A DNA stretch of 64,000 bases from Bacteroidaceae bacterium (GCA_017547205.1 JAFYQH010000006.1:1-64000); one strand, 5' to 3'. Positions 27,063 through 38,126 are shown, numbered from the stretch's first letter. Numbers and translations: made by a program. The notes: generated by a model not told the origin, from the letters alone.

Positions 27063-30000
27063 ATGGCTTTTAGAAAAGAAAATAAGACAAAGAATAATTT
27101 CTCGAAGATTACCATCGGCCTTGCTTCACCGCAGGAGATCCTGGGTAACTCATGTGGAGAGGTGTTGAAACCGGAAACAATCAACTACCGTACCTATAAG
27201 CCCGAGCGTGACGGATTGTTCTGCGAGCGTATCTTCGGCCCGGTAAAGGATTATGAGTGCCATTGCGGAAAGTACAAGCGTATCCGTTACAAGGGTATCG
27301 TCTGCGACCGCTGTGGTGTGATGGTGACCGAGAAGAAGGTGCGCCGTGAGCGTATGGGTCATATCCAGTTGGTTGTGCCTGTTGCGCACATCTGGTATTT
27401 CCGTTCATTGCCTAACAAGATAGGTTATCTGCTCGGTCTCCCTACAAAGATGCTCGATGCAGTCATCTATTACGAGAAATATATCGTTATCCAGCCGGGT
27501 GTAATGGCCCGCAAGGATGACGAGACACGCCAGGACATTCCTGGAAAGGAGAATGTGCTTGACGGTGTGGAGAAGATGCAGCTTCTCACCGAAGACGAGT
27601 ACATCACAATCATGGATAACCTGCCGCAAGGCAACGAGTACCTCGATGACAAGGATCCCAACAAGTTCATTGCCAAGATGGGTGCCGAGGCCATCCAGGA
27701 GTTGCTTGCACGCATCGACCTCGATTCTCTCTCATATGAGTTGCGCAATCGTGCGAACACAGACATGTCGCAGCAGCGCAAGAACGAGGCTTTGAAGCGC
27801 CTTCAGGTAGTGGAGTCTTTCCGCTCCTCAATGGCTGCCTCAAACGGCAACAACCGTCCCGAGTGGATGATAATGAATGTTATCCCGGTAACTCCTCCCG
27901 AGTTGCGTCCGCTTGTGCCGCTGGATGGAGGACGTTTCGCAACGTCTGACCTTAACGACCTCTACCGTCGTGTGATCATACGTAATAACCGTCTCAAGAA
28001 ACTTATCGAGATCAAGGCTCCCGAGGTGATTCTCCGCAACGAGAAGCGTATGTTGCAGGAGGCTGTCGATTCACTCTTCGACAATTCACGTAAGGCAAGT
28101 GCATTGAAATCTGATGCCAACCGTCCTCTCAAGTCATTGTCCGACAGCCTTAAGGGTAAGCAGGGACGTTTCCGCCAGAACCTTCTCGGTAAGCGTGTAG
28201 ACTACTCTGCACGTTCGGTAATTGTCGTTGGTCCTGAGTTGAAGATGGGTGAGTGCGGTCTGCCCAAACTTATGGCTGCAGAGCTGTACAAGCCGTTTAT
28301 CATACGCAAGCTCATCGAGCGCGGCATTGTAAAGACAGTAAAGTCTGCCAAGAAAATCGTTGACCGTCGCGAGCCTATCATATGGGATATCCTTGAGCAT
28401 GTAATGAAGGGTCATCCGGTGCTCCTCAACCGTGCGCCGACACTTCACCGTCTCGGTATTCAGGCGTTCCAGCCCAAGATGATCGAGGGTAAGGCTATCC
28501 AGTTGCACCCGCTTGCATGTACTGCGTTCAACGCCGACTTCGACGGTGACCAGATGGCCGTTCACTTGCCATTGAGCAATGAGGCAATCCTTGAGGCGCA
28601 GATGCTCATGCTGCAGTCACACAATATACTTAACCCGTCAAACGGTGCGCCTATCGCAGTGCCTTCACAGGATATGGTACTCGGTCTTTATTATATCACA
28701 AAGCTCCGCGATGGTGCTTTGGGTTCAGGCATGACATTCTATGGTCCCGAGGAGGCTCTCATTGCCTACAACCAGGGCCGTGTCGAGATTCATGCTCCGG
28801 TAAAGGTTATGGTTGAGGACCGTGACGAGAACGGCGACTACGTACAGGTGCTCCGCGAGACTTCTGTGGGACGTATCATCGTCAACCAGATTGTTCCGCG
28901 TGAGATGGGTTACATAAACACTATCATATCAAAGAAGTCTCTCCGCGACATCATCACCGAGGTAATCAAGCGTGTCGGTGTTGCCCGCTCTGCCGAGTTC
29001 CTCGACGGTATCAAGAACCTCGGTTACTACATGGCGTTCAAGGGCGGCCTTTCGTTCAACCTTGACGATGTGATCATTCCTAAGGAGAAAGAGGAACTGG
29101 TACGCAAGGGTAACGAGAAGGTTGAGGAGATTCTTGCAGAATATAACCTCGGTCTTATCACAGACAAGGAGCGTTACAACAAGGTTGTCGACGAGTGGAC
29201 ACACGTGAATGCCGACCTTGCAAACGTCCTTATGAAGACAATTTCTACCGATGACCAGGGCTTCAACTCTGTATACATGATGCTTGATTCCGGAGCCCGT
29301 GGTTCTAAAGACCAGATTCGCCAGCTCTCTGGTATGCGTGGTCTTATGGCAAAGCCGCAGAAGGCCGGTTCAGAGGGTGCACAGATTATTGAGAACCCGA
29401 TTCTTTCTAACTTTAAGGAGGGTCTTTCGGTACTCGAGTACTTCATCTCTTCTCACGGTGCGCGTAAGGGTCTTGCCGATACCGCTTTGAAGACAGCCGA
29501 TGCCGGTTATCTTACACGTCGTCTTGTAGATGTGTCACACGATGTCATCATCAACGAGGAGGATTGCGGTACATTGCGCGGTCTTGTGTGTACAGCACTA
29601 AAGAACGGTGACGAGGTTATCGCTACTCTCGGTGAGCGTATCATGGGCCGCGTATCGGTACACGATGTTGTTCATCCCACTACAGGAAAGATTATCGTAC
29701 ACTCTGGTGACCTTATAACCGAGGCTATTGCCGAGGAGATTGAGGCTTCACCAATTGAGAGCGTTGAGATTCGTTCTGTTCTTACCTGCGAGTCAAAGCA
29801 TGGTGTATGCGCCAAGTGTTACGGACGTAACCTTGCAACCAGCCGTATGGTCGAGAAGGGCGAGGCTGTCGGTGTCATCGCTGCACAGTCTATCGGTGAG
29901 CCGGGTACACAGCTTACACTCCGTACCTTCCACGCCGGTGGTACCGCAGCCAACATTGCTGCCGATGCTACAATCCGTGCAAAGCATGCTTCGCGTCTCA

Positions 30001-31409
30001 AGTTTGAGGAGTTGCGTACTGTAGATACTGTTGAGCCCGATGGTACAGCTGTGAAAATTGTTGTAAGCCGTTTGAGTGAGGTACGTTTCGTGGATGTGAA
30101 TACAGGTATCGTGCTTTCTTCACACAACATCCCTTACGGTTCAAAACTATATGCAGGTGAGGACGAACTTGTCGAGAAGGGCAAGGTAATCGCCGCTTGG
30201 GACCCGTTCAACGCAGTTATCGTAACCGAGGTTGCCGGTAAGGTAGAGTTCGAGTCTGTAATAGAGAATACAACATATAAGGTTGAGACTGACGAGAGTA
30301 CAGGTCTTCATGAGATTGTCATCATCGAGTCAAGGGACAAGAACAAGATTCCTACTGTACACATCAATGATGAGAATGGCAACTCACTCCATAACTACAA
30401 CTTGCCGGTAGGTGGTCACGTGGTTGTTGAGGATGGTGATGTGCTCAAGCCTGGTGATGTGATAGTCAAGATACCTCGCGTGTTCGGTAATGCGGGTGAT
30501 ATCACCGGTGGTCTGCCACGAGTAACAGAGCTCTTCGAGGCACGTAACCCGTCTAACCCTGCTGTCGTTTCAGAAATCGACGGTGAGATTACAATGGGTA
30601 AGGTGAAGCGTGGTAACCGTGAGATTGTCGTTACCTCTAAGGTCGGTGATGTAAAGAAATACCTTGTTGCTCTTTCTAAGCAGATTCTTGTTCAGGACGG
30701 CGACTATGTACGCGCAGGTACTCCGCTCTCTGACGGTGCTGTTACACCATCGGATATTCTTGCGATCAAGGGACCTACTGCAGTTCAGGAATATATCGTG
30801 AACGAGGCACAGGACGTTTACCGTTCACAGGGTGTGAAGATCAACGACAAGCACTTTGAGATTATCGTACGTCAGATGATGCGCAAGGTACAGATCAACG
30901 AGCCTGGTGATACACGTTTCCTTGAGTTGCAGATTGTCGACAAACTCCAGTTCCAGGAGGAGAATGACCGTATCTGGGGCAAGAAGGTTGTTGTCGATGC
31001 TGGTGACTCTGAGAACCTCAAGGCCGGCCAGATAATCACAGCCCGCAAACTCCGTGACGAGAACAGTATGCTCAAGCGCCGTGACCTCAAGCCTGTCGTT
31101 TCACGTGATGCACAGCCCGCAACATCTACACAGATTCTGCAGGGTATCACACGTGCGGCATTGCAGACACAGAGCTTCATGTCGGCTGCATCGTTCCAGG
31201 AGACAACAAAGGTGCTCAACGAGGCTGCCATCAATATGAAGAGCGACTATCTGCTCGGTATGAAGGAGAATGTTATCTGCGGTCACCTCATTCCTGCAGG
31301 TACTGGTCAGCGCGAGTTTAACAAGATTATCGTGGGCTCAAGAGAGGATTACGAGCGCATACAAGCCAACAAGAGAAATGTGCTCGATTTCTCGGATGAT
31401 GTAGAATAA
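27063..31409 (+). CDS. rpoC: DNA-directed RNA polymerase subunit beta'
   Basis: Largest core subunit, carrying the active-site magnesium motif. It is 1448 residues. The N-terminal zinc-finger [20 protein letters not shown] lies near 66-85. The catalytic [16 protein letters not shown] contains the three metal-binding Asp residues near 490-495. Bridge-helix/trigger-loop text ([18 protein letters not shown]) lies near 945. A strong terminator follows 28 bp after the stop, closing the long translation/transcription block. Confidence 0.98.
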   Translation: MAFRKENKTKNNFSKITIGLASPQEILGNSCGEVLKPETINYRTYKPERDGLFCERIFGPVKDYECHCGKYKRIRYKGIVCDRCGVMVTEKKVRRERMGHIQLVVPVAHIWYFRSLPNKIGYLLGLPTKMLDAVIYYEKYIVIQPGVMARKDDETRQDIPGKENVLDGVEKMQLLTEDEYITIMDNLPQGNEYLDDKDPNKFIAKMGAEAIQELLARIDLDSLSYELRNRANTDMSQQRKNEALKRLQVVESFRSSMAASNGNNRPEWMIMNVIPVTPPELRPLVPLDGGRFATSDLNDLYRRVIIRNNRLKKLIEIKAPEVILRNEKRMLQEAVDSLFDNSRKASALKSDANRPLKSLSDSLKGKQGRFRQNLLGKRVDYSARSVIVVGPELKMGECGLPKLMAAELYKPFIIRKLIERGIVKTVKSAKKIVDRREPIIWDILEHVMKGHPVLLNRAPTLHRLGIQAFQPKMIEGKAIQLHPLACTAFNADFDGDQMAVHLPLSNEAILEAQMLMLQSHNILNPSNGAPIAVPSQDMVLGLYYITKLRDGALGSGMTFYGPEEALIAYNQGRVEIHAPVKVMVEDRDENGDYVQVLRETSVGRIIVNQIVPREMGYINTIISKKSLRDIITEVIKRVGVARSAEFLDGIKNLGYYMAFKGGLSFNLDDVIIPKEKEELVRKGNEKVEEILAEYNLGLITDKERYNKVVDEWTHVNADLANVLMKTISTDDQGFNSVYMMLDSGARGSKDQIRQLSGMRGLMAKPQKAGSEGAQIIENPILSNFKEGLSVLEYFISSHGARKGLADTALKTADAGYLTRRLVDVSHDVIINEEDCGTLRGLVCTALKNGDEVIATLGERIMGRVSVHDVVHPTTGKIIVHSGDLITEAIAEEIEASPIESVEIRSVLTCESKHGVCAKCYGRNLATSRMVEKGEAVGVIAAQSIGEPGTQLTLRTFHAGGTAANIAADATIRAKHASRLKFEELRTVDTVEPDGTAVKIVVSRLSEVRFVDVNTGIVLSSHNIPYGSKLYAGEDELVEKGKVIAAWDPFNAVIVTEVAGKVEFESVIENTTYKVETDESTGLHEIVIIESRDKNKIPTVHINDENGNSLHNYNLPVGGHVVVEDGDVLKPGDVIVKIPRVFGNAGDITGGLPRVTELFEARNPSNPAVVSEIDGEITMGKVKRGNREIVVTSKVGDVKKYLVALSKQILVQDGDYVRAGTPLSDGAVTPSDILAIKGPTAVQEYIVNEAQDVYRSQGVKINDKHFEIIVRQMMRKVQINEPGDTRFLELQIVDKLQFQEENDRIWGKKVVVDAGDSENLKAGQIITARKLRDENSMLKRRDLKPVVSRDAQPATSTQILQGITRAALQTQSFMSAASFQETTKVLNEAAINMKSDYLLGMKENVICGHLIPAGTGQREFNKIIVGSREDYERIQANKRNVLDFSDDVE

Positions 31410-31436
31410 TCGATTTATTCGGCTTCATAACCAATG

Positions 31437-31475
31437 AGGGTGACCCATAAATAAAGATGGGTCACCCTTGCTTTA
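31437..31475 (+). terminator. Intrinsic terminator after rpoC
   Basis: AGGGTGACCCAT (31437-31448) pairs perfectly with ATGGGTCACCCT (31457-31468), with an 8-base loop followed by TGCTTTACTT. Confidence 0.85.
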
Positions 31476-31573
31476 CTTAATTGTAATAGGCAGACGGTCA
31501 TAAAAAAAGTAAATGATTTGGGCTGCCAATGGATTTTATTTATCTTTTCGGCAGTTTAAAAATTGTAGCTCCT

Positions 31574-33022
31574 ATGAACCGCATGCACAAAATTTCTATC
31601 CGTGTTATATGGATGTTTTTGTCTATAGTTACCATTTGCTCAAGAGCATATGCCTCTGACCAGACAGGCTTTGTCTCGTCTGTTGATTCTGTCGTTGCTG
31701 AATGTGATATTGATTCGGTTTTGCCGGTACATAGGGCCGATTACCAAGAAACTGTGCATAAGAAAGAACCTTTGGGTATGCTTCCATGTGACAGGAAATT
31801 CTATTTGAAGGATTTTATTACCTCTCCCAAGGATGTAGTCGTGTACATGAACGGAACAAGGCTTGCTCCTGATATGTACGACATTTTTCAGTACCATAAT
31901 ATGATAATGCTGAAGGATTCATTAGAGGTTCAGGACGGAGCTATCTTCACCTGTGATTACATTACCAAGGAAAGGGACTTTGTATTGACTCCGACATTCA
32001 GGGGTGTGAATTTTGTTGAGCTTCCATCCTTTGGCAGCCGTAAGCAGTTCGATCTCAATGGCATTGATACGTGTTCACATACCGAGAATAACTATAATGT
32101 CACTTACCATGGATTCCGGCCAATGAGCTTTATTGTAGAGGGGTATCCTTCAGTTGTAGTGCCCGATTCAATCAGGTACCATGATTCGGTTGATTATAAG
32201 GGCTATCTGATCGAACTGGCGGATGATCCTTCTCCAATTGTCTCCGTGGATACGGCCAGGGTTCTGCATTTCAAGCATGGCGAAGTGGATTTGGATGCCG
32301 ATGGCCTTTCAATGAGGATCGAGAGTGTGGTGTCTCGGTACATAAAGGCAAACAAGGTTGTTTCTGATGTGGAATTTTATCTGCCTTCTTCCATAAAGGG
32401 AAACGGATTTAAAGATAGTGCTATCGAATGGTTTACGATACAAGAATATTGGGAAGGCAGGAGCCCGGAACTTGTATGGCTTACAACTGAAAACCGCGGT
32501 GTATATGACGACACTGAACGAAGGATAACATTGTCGTTTTTCAAGAAAGCCGGGGATGAACGGCTGCGTTATAAGTTGACGCTGCAGGATGTGTGTATCA
32601 GCACCTCTAGTGTAAAGAAGGAAAATTCCATAGAATGGCTTTTGGATGGTGTATATGTAGAGTTTGATAAATGGATTCCTTTACACGTGGAAATTTTTGC
32701 AGGTAATGGCAATATGGGGCAAGTCATTGTCAGGATAGGGGATGAATATGCTGGTGGAAGAACTTTTAATTTGTATGCTCGTACAGTTTGCGAAGCTCGT
32801 TGTGATTATGCAAATACTATGCGTCCGGTATTCGAGGACTTCAGTGTCATGAAACTATACACCTCAAAGAATTATATTAGGAATGGTGCTTTTGGGTACT
32901 CCGAAATCTCGACGGATTATGAATCAGGATGTAATCGCAAAGAGTCTAATGTGGAAATTTATTTCAGGAATTGCCGTGTAGAATGTACCAGTGCTGTCGA
33001 TGATTTGGATTTAGGGAGGTGA
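31574..33022 (+). CDS. Secreted protein of unknown function
   Basis: I do not recognise a family with confidence. From the ATG at 31574 it is 482 residues. The first 27 make a signal peptide ending RAYA-S, which is why I prefer this start to the in-frame ATG at 31529, which would put 15 odd residues in front. The mature protein is Asp/Val/Tyr-rich, without membrane segments. Residues about 65-130 (FYLKDFITSPKDVVVYMNGTRL) look like a small beta domain. The second half, with WFTIQEYWEG, TENRGVYDD, LSFFKKAGDERLRYKL and FDKWIPLHVEIFAGNGNMGQV, has the alternating pattern of a jelly-roll/concanavalin-like sandwich as in some polysaccharide lyases and lectins. That resemblance is inference. It stands alone between the rpoC terminator and the glsA promoter. 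Confidence 0.75.
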   Translation: MNRMHKISIRVIWMFLSIVTICSRAYASDQTGFVSSVDSVVAECDIDSVLPVHRADYQETVHKKEPLGMLPCDRKFYLKDFITSPKDVVVYMNGTRLAPDMYDIFQYHNMIMLKDSLEVQDGAIFTCDYITKERDFVLTPTFRGVNFVELPSFGSRKQFDLNGIDTCSHTENNYNVTYHGFRPMSFIVEGYPSVVVPDSIRYHDSVDYKGYLIELADDPSPIVSVDTARVLHFKHGEVDLDADGLSMRIESVVSRYIKANKVVSDVEFYLPSSIKGNGFKDSAIEWFTIQEYWEGRSPELVWLTTENRGVYDDTERRITLSFFKKAGDERLRYKLTLQDVCISTSSVKKENSIEWLLDGVYVEFDKWIPLHVEIFAGNGNMGQVIVRIGDEYAGGRTFNLYARTVCEARCDYANTMRPVFEDFSVMKLYTSKNYIRNGAFGYSEISTDYESGCNRKESNVEIYFRNCRVECTSAVDDLDLGR

Positions 33023-33147
33023 TGCACTGTCCTCCAGTTATGTGTGTGGATTGCCGTAGGTTTCCCTAGAGGTAGTAAGATAGTATACAATCCGTGTGCA
33101 GGCATGTTTCGGCAGCTCTTTCTGTTTACCATATTGTGGTAAAATAT

Positions 33148-33179
33148 TTTGCTTTTATAAATATTTAGACCTAATTTTG
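33148..33179 (+). promoter_or_regulatory. Promoter of glsA-glsB
   Basis: TTTG at 33148-33151, a 20-bp spacer, then TAATTTTG at 33172-33179, 31 bp before the ATG. Confidence 0.75.
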
Positions 33180-33210
33180 CAATAAATAATTACATTAGGG
33201 TAGTAGGGCT

Positions 33211-34023
33211 ATGAACGAAGCGTTCCAGATAGATATAGACAGAATTCTTGCGGCAAAGGCAGGGAAGAAGGCTCGTCTCGTCCCCCGATTTTTGGTTTCC
33301 TATCTAAAGAGGATTGTGCATCAGGACGAGGTAAACGAGTTCCTGATGGCAAACGGGGACAAGAACGGTATTGACTTTGTAAATGCTTTCATGGAGGGCT
33401 TCAATAATTCCCTGGACGTGCACGGCCTTGATAACCTGCCGGCCGAAGGACGTTTCACATTTGTCAGCAATCATCCGCTGGGAGCACAGGACGGTATAGG
33501 TCTTGCCTATCTTCTCGGCCCTATATATGAGGGAAAGATAAAGTTCCTTGTGAATGACCTGCTTATGAACATTCCACAGTTGGCTTCGTTCTGGGTACCT
33601 ATAAACAAGACCGGGCGGCAGGTGCGTAACTTCCCCCAGCAGGTCAATGCCGCATTCGAAAGCGACAACCATATCGTGATGTTCCCGGCAGGCATATGCT
33701 CGCGCAAGAAGAATGGCATCATACGCGACCTTGAATGGAAGAAGACTTTCATAACGAAGAGCGTACAGACACAGCGCGACGTGATACCGATCCATTTTGA
33801 GGGAGAGAACTCGAAGTTCTTCTATCGCCTTGCAAATATAAACAAGGCTTTGGGGCTGAAGTTCAACATTGCTATGCTGTATCTCAGCGATGAGATGTTC
33901 AAGAACAAGAACAAGACATTCAAGGTTACGATAGGCAAACCTATCCCATGGCAGACTTTCGACCGGACAAGGAGTGCCTTTGAGTGGGCGCAGTATGTCA
34001 AGGAACTGGTCTATGAATTGTAA
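33211..34023 (+). CDS. glsA: Lysophospholipid-type O-acyltransferase (GlsA-like, glycine lipid synthesis)
   Basis: Predicted to esterify the hydroxy group of an N-acyl amino-acid intermediate, the second step in making Bacteroides glycine lipids. It is 270 residues of the PlsC superfamily. The HX4D-type motif appears as SNHPLGAQDGIG (His and Asp near 88-93) and a later block is FPAGICSRKKNG. It has IPIHFEGENSKFFYRLANI and a C-terminal KVTIGKPIPW. It is followed after 17 bp by the GNAT partner, the same pairing as the glsA/glsB genes known in Bacteroides thetaiotaomicron. Substrate assignment rests on that pairing. Confidence 0.85.
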   Translation: MNEAFQIDIDRILAAKAGKKARLVPRFLVSYLKRIVHQDEVNEFLMANGDKNGIDFVNAFMEGFNNSLDVHGLDNLPAEGRFTFVSNHPLGAQDGIGLAYLLGPIYEGKIKFLVNDLLMNIPQLASFWVPINKTGRQVRNFPQQVNAAFESDNHIVMFPAGICSRKKNGIIRDLEWKKTFITKSVQTQRDVIPIHFEGENSKFFYRLANINKALGLKFNIAMLYLSDEMFKNKNKTFKVTIGKPIPWQTFDRTRSAFEWAQYVKELVYEL

Positions 34024-34040
34024 ATACATTAAAACACTAT

Positions 34041-35045
34041 ATGGAAGAGATTATTGCTCCAGTTCCGAAGGAACTGTTGAAAGCTGAACTTACCGAGGAT
34101 AAACGTCTGCGTTTCACACACCGCAGTGACAATGAGATCTATGTTGTCACAGCATTCGATTCTCCCAATGTCATGCGTGAGATCGGACGTCTGCGTGAGA
34201 TTGCATTCCGTGCAGCCGGCGGTGGTACGGGCAAGGCGCTCGACATCGATGAGTTCGATACTATGGAGAACCCTTACAGGCAACTTATCGTATGGAATCC
34301 TGACTGTAACGATATAATAGGCGGATACCGCTATATATATGGCAAGGATGTGCGTATAGACAGCAATGGCGAGCCCGTTATGGCCACTGCCCATGGCATG
34401 TTCCATTTCTCGGACAAGTTTCTCAATGATGTACTCCCGTATACGGTTGAGCTTGGCAGAGCTTTTGTAGCATTGGAGTACCAGTCGACACGCATGGGGT
34501 CGAAAAGTCTCTTCGCACTCGACAATTTGTGGGATGGTCTCGGTGCGCTGACAGTGGTGATTCCCGATGTGAAGTATCTTTTCGGCAAGGTTACCATGTA
34601 CCCGTCATACTTGACACGTGCGCGTGACATGATACTCTATTTCCTGAAAAAGCACTTCCCTGACAATGACGGTCTGGTATATCCGGTCACTCCATTGGTT
34701 ATTGAGACTGACGAGAACGAGCTTGCCGGCATATTCTGCACCGATTCTTTCAAAGAGGACTACAGGATACTCAAGCAGGAGGTGCACAAGTTCGGCCTTG
34801 CGATTCCTCCTATGGTCAATGCATATATGGGTCTTTCACCTACCATGAAGATTTTCGGAACAGCAGTGAACCGAGAATTCGGTAACGTGGAGGAGACAGG
34901 TCTGCTGATAGCTGTAGACGAACTTCGCGATGACAAGAGAATGCGTTATATCGAATCGTTTGCCAAGGAGAACCCCGATGCAATAAAGTTCACATCGGGT
35001 GCCAACAAAGTGTTCTACATACCCGGTGACGACAGGAACAGATAA
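34041..35045 (+). CDS. glsB: N-acyltransferase of the GNAT superfamily (GlsB-like)
   Basis: Predicted to attach a 3-hydroxy fatty acyl chain to the amino group of glycine, the first step of glycine lipid synthesis. It is 334 residues of the OlsB/haemolysin-like GNAT type: REIGRLREIAFRAAGGGTGK (48-67), DEFDTMENPYRQLIVWNP, GGYRYIYGKDV, then VELGRAFVALEYQ in the acyl-CoA/ACP site region. The C-terminal part ends in NKVFYIPGDDRNR. It comes after glsA in the operon and is followed by an intrinsic terminator. Confidence 0.85.
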   Translation: MEEIIAPVPKELLKAELTEDKRLRFTHRSDNEIYVVTAFDSPNVMREIGRLREIAFRAAGGGTGKALDIDEFDTMENPYRQLIVWNPDCNDIIGGYRYIYGKDVRIDSNGEPVMATAHGMFHFSDKFLNDVLPYTVELGRAFVALEYQSTRMGSKSLFALDNLWDGLGALTVVIPDVKYLFGKVTMYPSYLTRARDMILYFLKKHFPDNDGLVYPVTPLVIETDENELAGIFCTDSFKEDYRILKQEVHKFGLAIPPMVNAYMGLSPTMKIFGTAVNREFGNVEETGLLIAVDELRDDKRMRYIESFAKENPDAIKFTSGANKVFYIPGDDRNR

Positions 35046-35053
35046 TAATACCA

Positions 35054-35089
35054 AGGCTCCGGGAACAATTGTGTTGCCCGGAGCTTTTT
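35054..35089 (+). terminator. Intrinsic terminator of glsA-glsB
   Basis: GCTCCGGG (35056-35063) pairs with CCCGGAGC (35077-35084), and the loop region folds further (AACA/TGTT). Five T follow. Confidence 0.85.
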
Positions 35090-35107
35090 ATAGATAGAAA
35101 TAGATAG

Positions 35108-35539
35108 ATGAAAGTTGAGATAATAAACAAATCAAAGCATCAGTTGCCGTCATACGCGACACCGCTTTCTGCAGGGATGGACTTGCGTGCCAATCTAGAT
35201 AAACCGATAGTGCTTGAACCATTGCAGCGCACCCTTGTCCCTACGGGGCTTTTTATGGCTCTCCCGGCTGGTTATGAGGCTCAAGTGCGCCCACGTAGCG
35301 GGTTGGCAATTAAGAAAGGTATTACAGTGATGAATTCTCCAGGTACCATCGATGCCGACTACCGTGGCGAGGTGTGCGTCATCCTTGTGAACCTTTCAAA
35401 TGAATCGTTTACCATCGCTGACGGAGAACGGGTGGCCCAGTTGGTCATAGCGCGTCATGAGCAGGTAGAGTGGTGCGAGGTAGATGTTCTGGGTGAAACG
35501 GAACGTGGCGCAGGCGGTTTCGGTCATACGGGAGTATAA
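35108..35539 (+). CDS. dut: Deoxyuridine 5'-triphosphate nucleotidohydrolase (dUTPase)
   Basis: Hydrolyses dUTP to dUMP, keeping uracil out of DNA and feeding dTMP synthesis. It is 143 residues with the five trimeric dUTPase motifs: AGMDLRAN (23-30), [11 protein letters not shown] (62-72), [10 protein letters not shown] (79-88), DGERVAQLV (105-113) and the C-terminal GAGGFGHTG. It heads a run of four co-directional genes (TPR protein, DUF4292 lipoprotein, EnvC-like protein) with gaps under 30 bp, a set I know to be conserved in Bacteroidales. Confidence 0.97.
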   Translation: MKVEIINKSKHQLPSYATPLSAGMDLRANLDKPIVLEPLQRTLVPTGLFMALPAGYEAQVRPRSGLAIKKGITVMNSPGTIDADYRGEVCVILVNLSNESFTIADGERVAQLVIARHEQVEWCEVDVLGETERGAGGFGHTGV

Positions 35540-35544
35540 GTTCA

Positions 35545-37293
35545 ATGCTCATGAGAGATATTTTGTCATACATAGTACTGTTTGCGGTATTGTTGGGGTC
35601 TGGTGCTGTAAAGGCCCAGGGTGTGGTAACGGACACTGACAGTGTTGCACGTGCGCGTGCTGTAGAATATTATTTCATGGAGTCGGTGTCGCTCATGCAG
35701 AGTGATCGCGTTGCACAGGCCATGGAGATGCTTGAGCATTGTCATGCACTCGATCCCGAGTCATCGGCCATAATGTACGAGCTCGCATCCTTCTACATGT
35801 ATCTGAACCGTGACAGCGCAGCTCATGAGCTTCTTAACCGCATGGTAAAGGCCGAACCTACGAACAAGTATTATAATCAGGTACTTGTCAACTACTATTA
35901 CAAGACAGGTGACATGGATTCTGCAATAAAAGTCTATGAGGCCATGCTTGGCAAAGCGAACTCCAAGAGTGACATATATCACTCATTGTATCTCCTGTAT
36001 ACCGAGAATGGTGAATATGAAAATGCCATCAAGGCTCTTAACGAATATTGTCGTATCGAAGGCTATAACCAGGACCTTGAAATCCACAAACTTCGTCTTC
36101 ACGTTATGATGCAGGACACGGTTTCAGCATTGGACGTGGTAGAGGGGCTGATAGAGAAGAATCCCGGCGATACTCGTTATGTGACACTCCTTGGTGATAC
36201 ATATGTGCTTTTCGGTAACTACGACAATGCAAAGGATGCTTTCGCCAAAGTTCTTGCCGAGGAACCGGATGATGTATTTGCACTCTCATCCCTGGGTAAC
36301 CTTTATCAGATACAGAATGATGACTCCATGTACTGCTATACAATCGAGAAGCTTCTTAGAAGCGAGAAACTTGATACAAAGCGCAGGATAGAGACCTTGT
36401 TGGGCTATACCAGACATAAAGAGGTTTCTTCGGACACGACATACATTGCAGGTTTTCTGAGGGAGATGACCGAACTGCCTTTCGACAAGCTTGAACTTGC
36501 CGAGTTTTATGTTCAGTATCTTACTTACCGTAAGGCTCCGCAGGATGACGTCGTGCCTGTGTTGGAAAAGATTCTTCAGCTCGATCCCGAGCACCGTCCT
36601 TCAATGTTGCAACTGCTCGTCTTCGCGGCAGAGCGTAATGACTATGATGCTGTAATAAAGCATGCCGACAATGCGTTGATGTATATTCCCGACATGCTTG
36701 AACTCTATTATTACAAAGGAATTTCACTATATCTCACGGGCAAGAAGGAAGAGAGTCTGGGTATTTACAGGAAAGGACTTGAAAGACGTTCGGACGAGAG
36801 CTCTTACGAAATGGTATCTACCATGTTCACGCTTCTTGGCGACACATATCATGAACTGGGGCGTATTGATGAGTGTATGGAGGCCTATGACTCGGCTTTG
36901 GTGTATAACCCTACCAGTATCAATGTTCTCAACAACTATGCCTATTATCTTGCGCTTGAAAACAAAGACCTGCCGCGTGCATTGGAAATGAGCCGCAAGA
37001 CAATAGAGGAGGAGCCCGAGAATCCTACATACATAGATACCTATGCCTGGGTGCTGTTCATGCTCGGACGTTACGAGGAGGCACGTGCATATGCCGACAA
37101 ACTTATGGCGACAGAGGGTGAGAAAGGCTCTGTAGAGTATCTGCATTGCGGTGATATATATGCAAAATGCGGGCTTCTGGACAAGGCTGTTGAGTACTGG
37201 ATGAAGGCACGGGAAAACGGGGATGATTCAAGTATCCTCAAGAAGAAGATCAAGAACCGCCGTTACTATAATGAGAAGAAAAGGAGAAAATGA
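35545..37293 (+). CDS. Exported tetratricopeptide-repeat protein
   Basis: A 582-residue periplasmic TPR protein, role unknown. Residues 1-25 are a signal peptide ending GAVKA-QG. From about residue 40 to 560 it is a chain of 34-residue helical repeats (for example VAQAMEMLEHCHALDPES, YENAIKALNEYCRIEG, YDNAKDAFAKVLAEEPDD, IDECMEAYDSALVYNPTS and LPRALEMSRKTIEEEPENP). It starts 6 bp after dut, and its last 23 bases overlap the start of the DUF4292 gene. The context suggests a role at the cell envelope, as scaffold for the lipoprotein or the EnvC-like partner. Confidence 0.9.
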   Translation: MLMRDILSYIVLFAVLLGSGAVKAQGVVTDTDSVARARAVEYYFMESVSLMQSDRVAQAMEMLEHCHALDPESSAIMYELASFYMYLNRDSAAHELLNRMVKAEPTNKYYNQVLVNYYYKTGDMDSAIKVYEAMLGKANSKSDIYHSLYLLYTENGEYENAIKALNEYCRIEGYNQDLEIHKLRLHVMMQDTVSALDVVEGLIEKNPGDTRYVTLLGDTYVLFGNYDNAKDAFAKVLAEEPDDVFALSSLGNLYQIQNDDSMYCYTIEKLLRSEKLDTKRRIETLLGYTRHKEVSSDTTYIAGFLREMTELPFDKLELAEFYVQYLTYRKAPQDDVVPVLEKILQLDPEHRPSMLQLLVFAAERNDYDAVIKHADNALMYIPDMLELYYYKGISLYLTGKKEESLGIYRKGLERRSDESSYEMVSTMFTLLGDTYHELGRIDECMEAYDSALVYNPTSINVLNNYAYYLALENKDLPRALEMSRKTIEEEPENPTYIDTYAWVLFMLGRYEEARAYADKLMATEGEKGSVEYLHCGDIYAKCGLLDKAVEYWMKARENGDDSSILKKKIKNRRYYNEKKRRK

Positions 37294-38101
37294 CATATAC
37301 GCCTTTCTATTGTGCGTAGCATTCGTGCTTGTGGGATGTTCTTCGGGTAAGCAGGCTGCACATCGTTCTGTTGCCGATATCCAGTCCTCTAGGCTCATTG
37401 CCGGGTCACCGTCCGTGACAGCCGTCCGTGACTGCATTTCTGCAAATGCACGTCTGTCGGTGGATGCGGACGGAAAGTCTTTGTCGGCAAGTGGTTCGCT
37501 GCGTATAAAAAACGGGGAAGGAGTGCAGATTGGTATTACAGCGCTAGGCTTGATGGAGGTTGGATGCCTCGAGTTCTTGCCGGCGAGTGTACGTGTCATA
37601 AACAAGATTGGTAAAGAGTATGCCGACGTGCCCTATGCCGATATTTCTTTCCTCCAGCGTACAGGAATAGACTATGCTTTGCTTGAGTCGGTATTCATGA
37701 ACCGTATCTTCTCACCAGACGGAAGACCGTTTCCCGAGGCTTTAGACGGAATGCATATGTCGGCTGCCGGTGATACGTTGACGGTGACTACAAAGGAACA
37801 TAAGGGTCTTGTATACAAGTTCGTTTACGAAAAGTCGACAGCCAACCTTATCAGGAGCGAGGGTAAATATCGTAATGGTGCCAGAGTTGTGTGTTCATAC
37901 GAAGGGTTTGAAGAGCTAGATGCTGTTCCCTTCCCGCGTGTGATATCGCTTTCTTTTGAGGGTACTGGCAAGAATGTGACTTTGAAGATGAAGTTGAGCA
38001 ACCTCTCGTCCGGTACATTTGGTTTCTCACCGAGAAAAATCTCATCGGGATATAAAAAGATAGAAGGTCTTGATCTCTTGAAATCACTGAATGGCTTGTA
38101 A
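37271..38101 (+). CDS. DUF4292 family lipoprotein
   Basis: A 276-residue predicted lipoprotein, starting MRRKGENDIYAFLL, with lipobox LVGC and lipidated Cys23. I chose the ATG at 37271 over the in-frame ATG at 37223 because only the shorter form starts with a clean signal peptide. The mature part (SVTAVRDCISANARLSVDADG, then strands with SLRIKNGEGVQIGI, and a C-terminal VTLKMKLSNLSSGTFGF) fits the half-barrel type of beta sheet seen in LolA/LolB-like proteins. That comparison is inference. It overlaps the TPR gene by 23 bp and precedes the EnvC-like gene by 25 bp. Confidence 0.85.
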   Translation: MRRKGENDIYAFLLCVAFVLVGCSSGKQAAHRSVADIQSSRLIAGSPSVTAVRDCISANARLSVDADGKSLSASGSLRIKNGEGVQIGITALGLMEVGCLEFLPASVRVINKIGKEYADVPYADISFLQRTGIDYALLESVFMNRIFSPDGRPFPEALDGMHMSAAGDTLTVTTKEHKGLVYKFVYEKSTANLIRSEGKYRNGARVVCSYEGFEELDAVPFPRVISLSFEGTGKNVTLKMKLSNLSSGTFGFSPRKISSGYKKIEGLDLLKSLNGL

Positions 38102-38126
38102 GGATGCCATTTGCCGTATTTGATAT

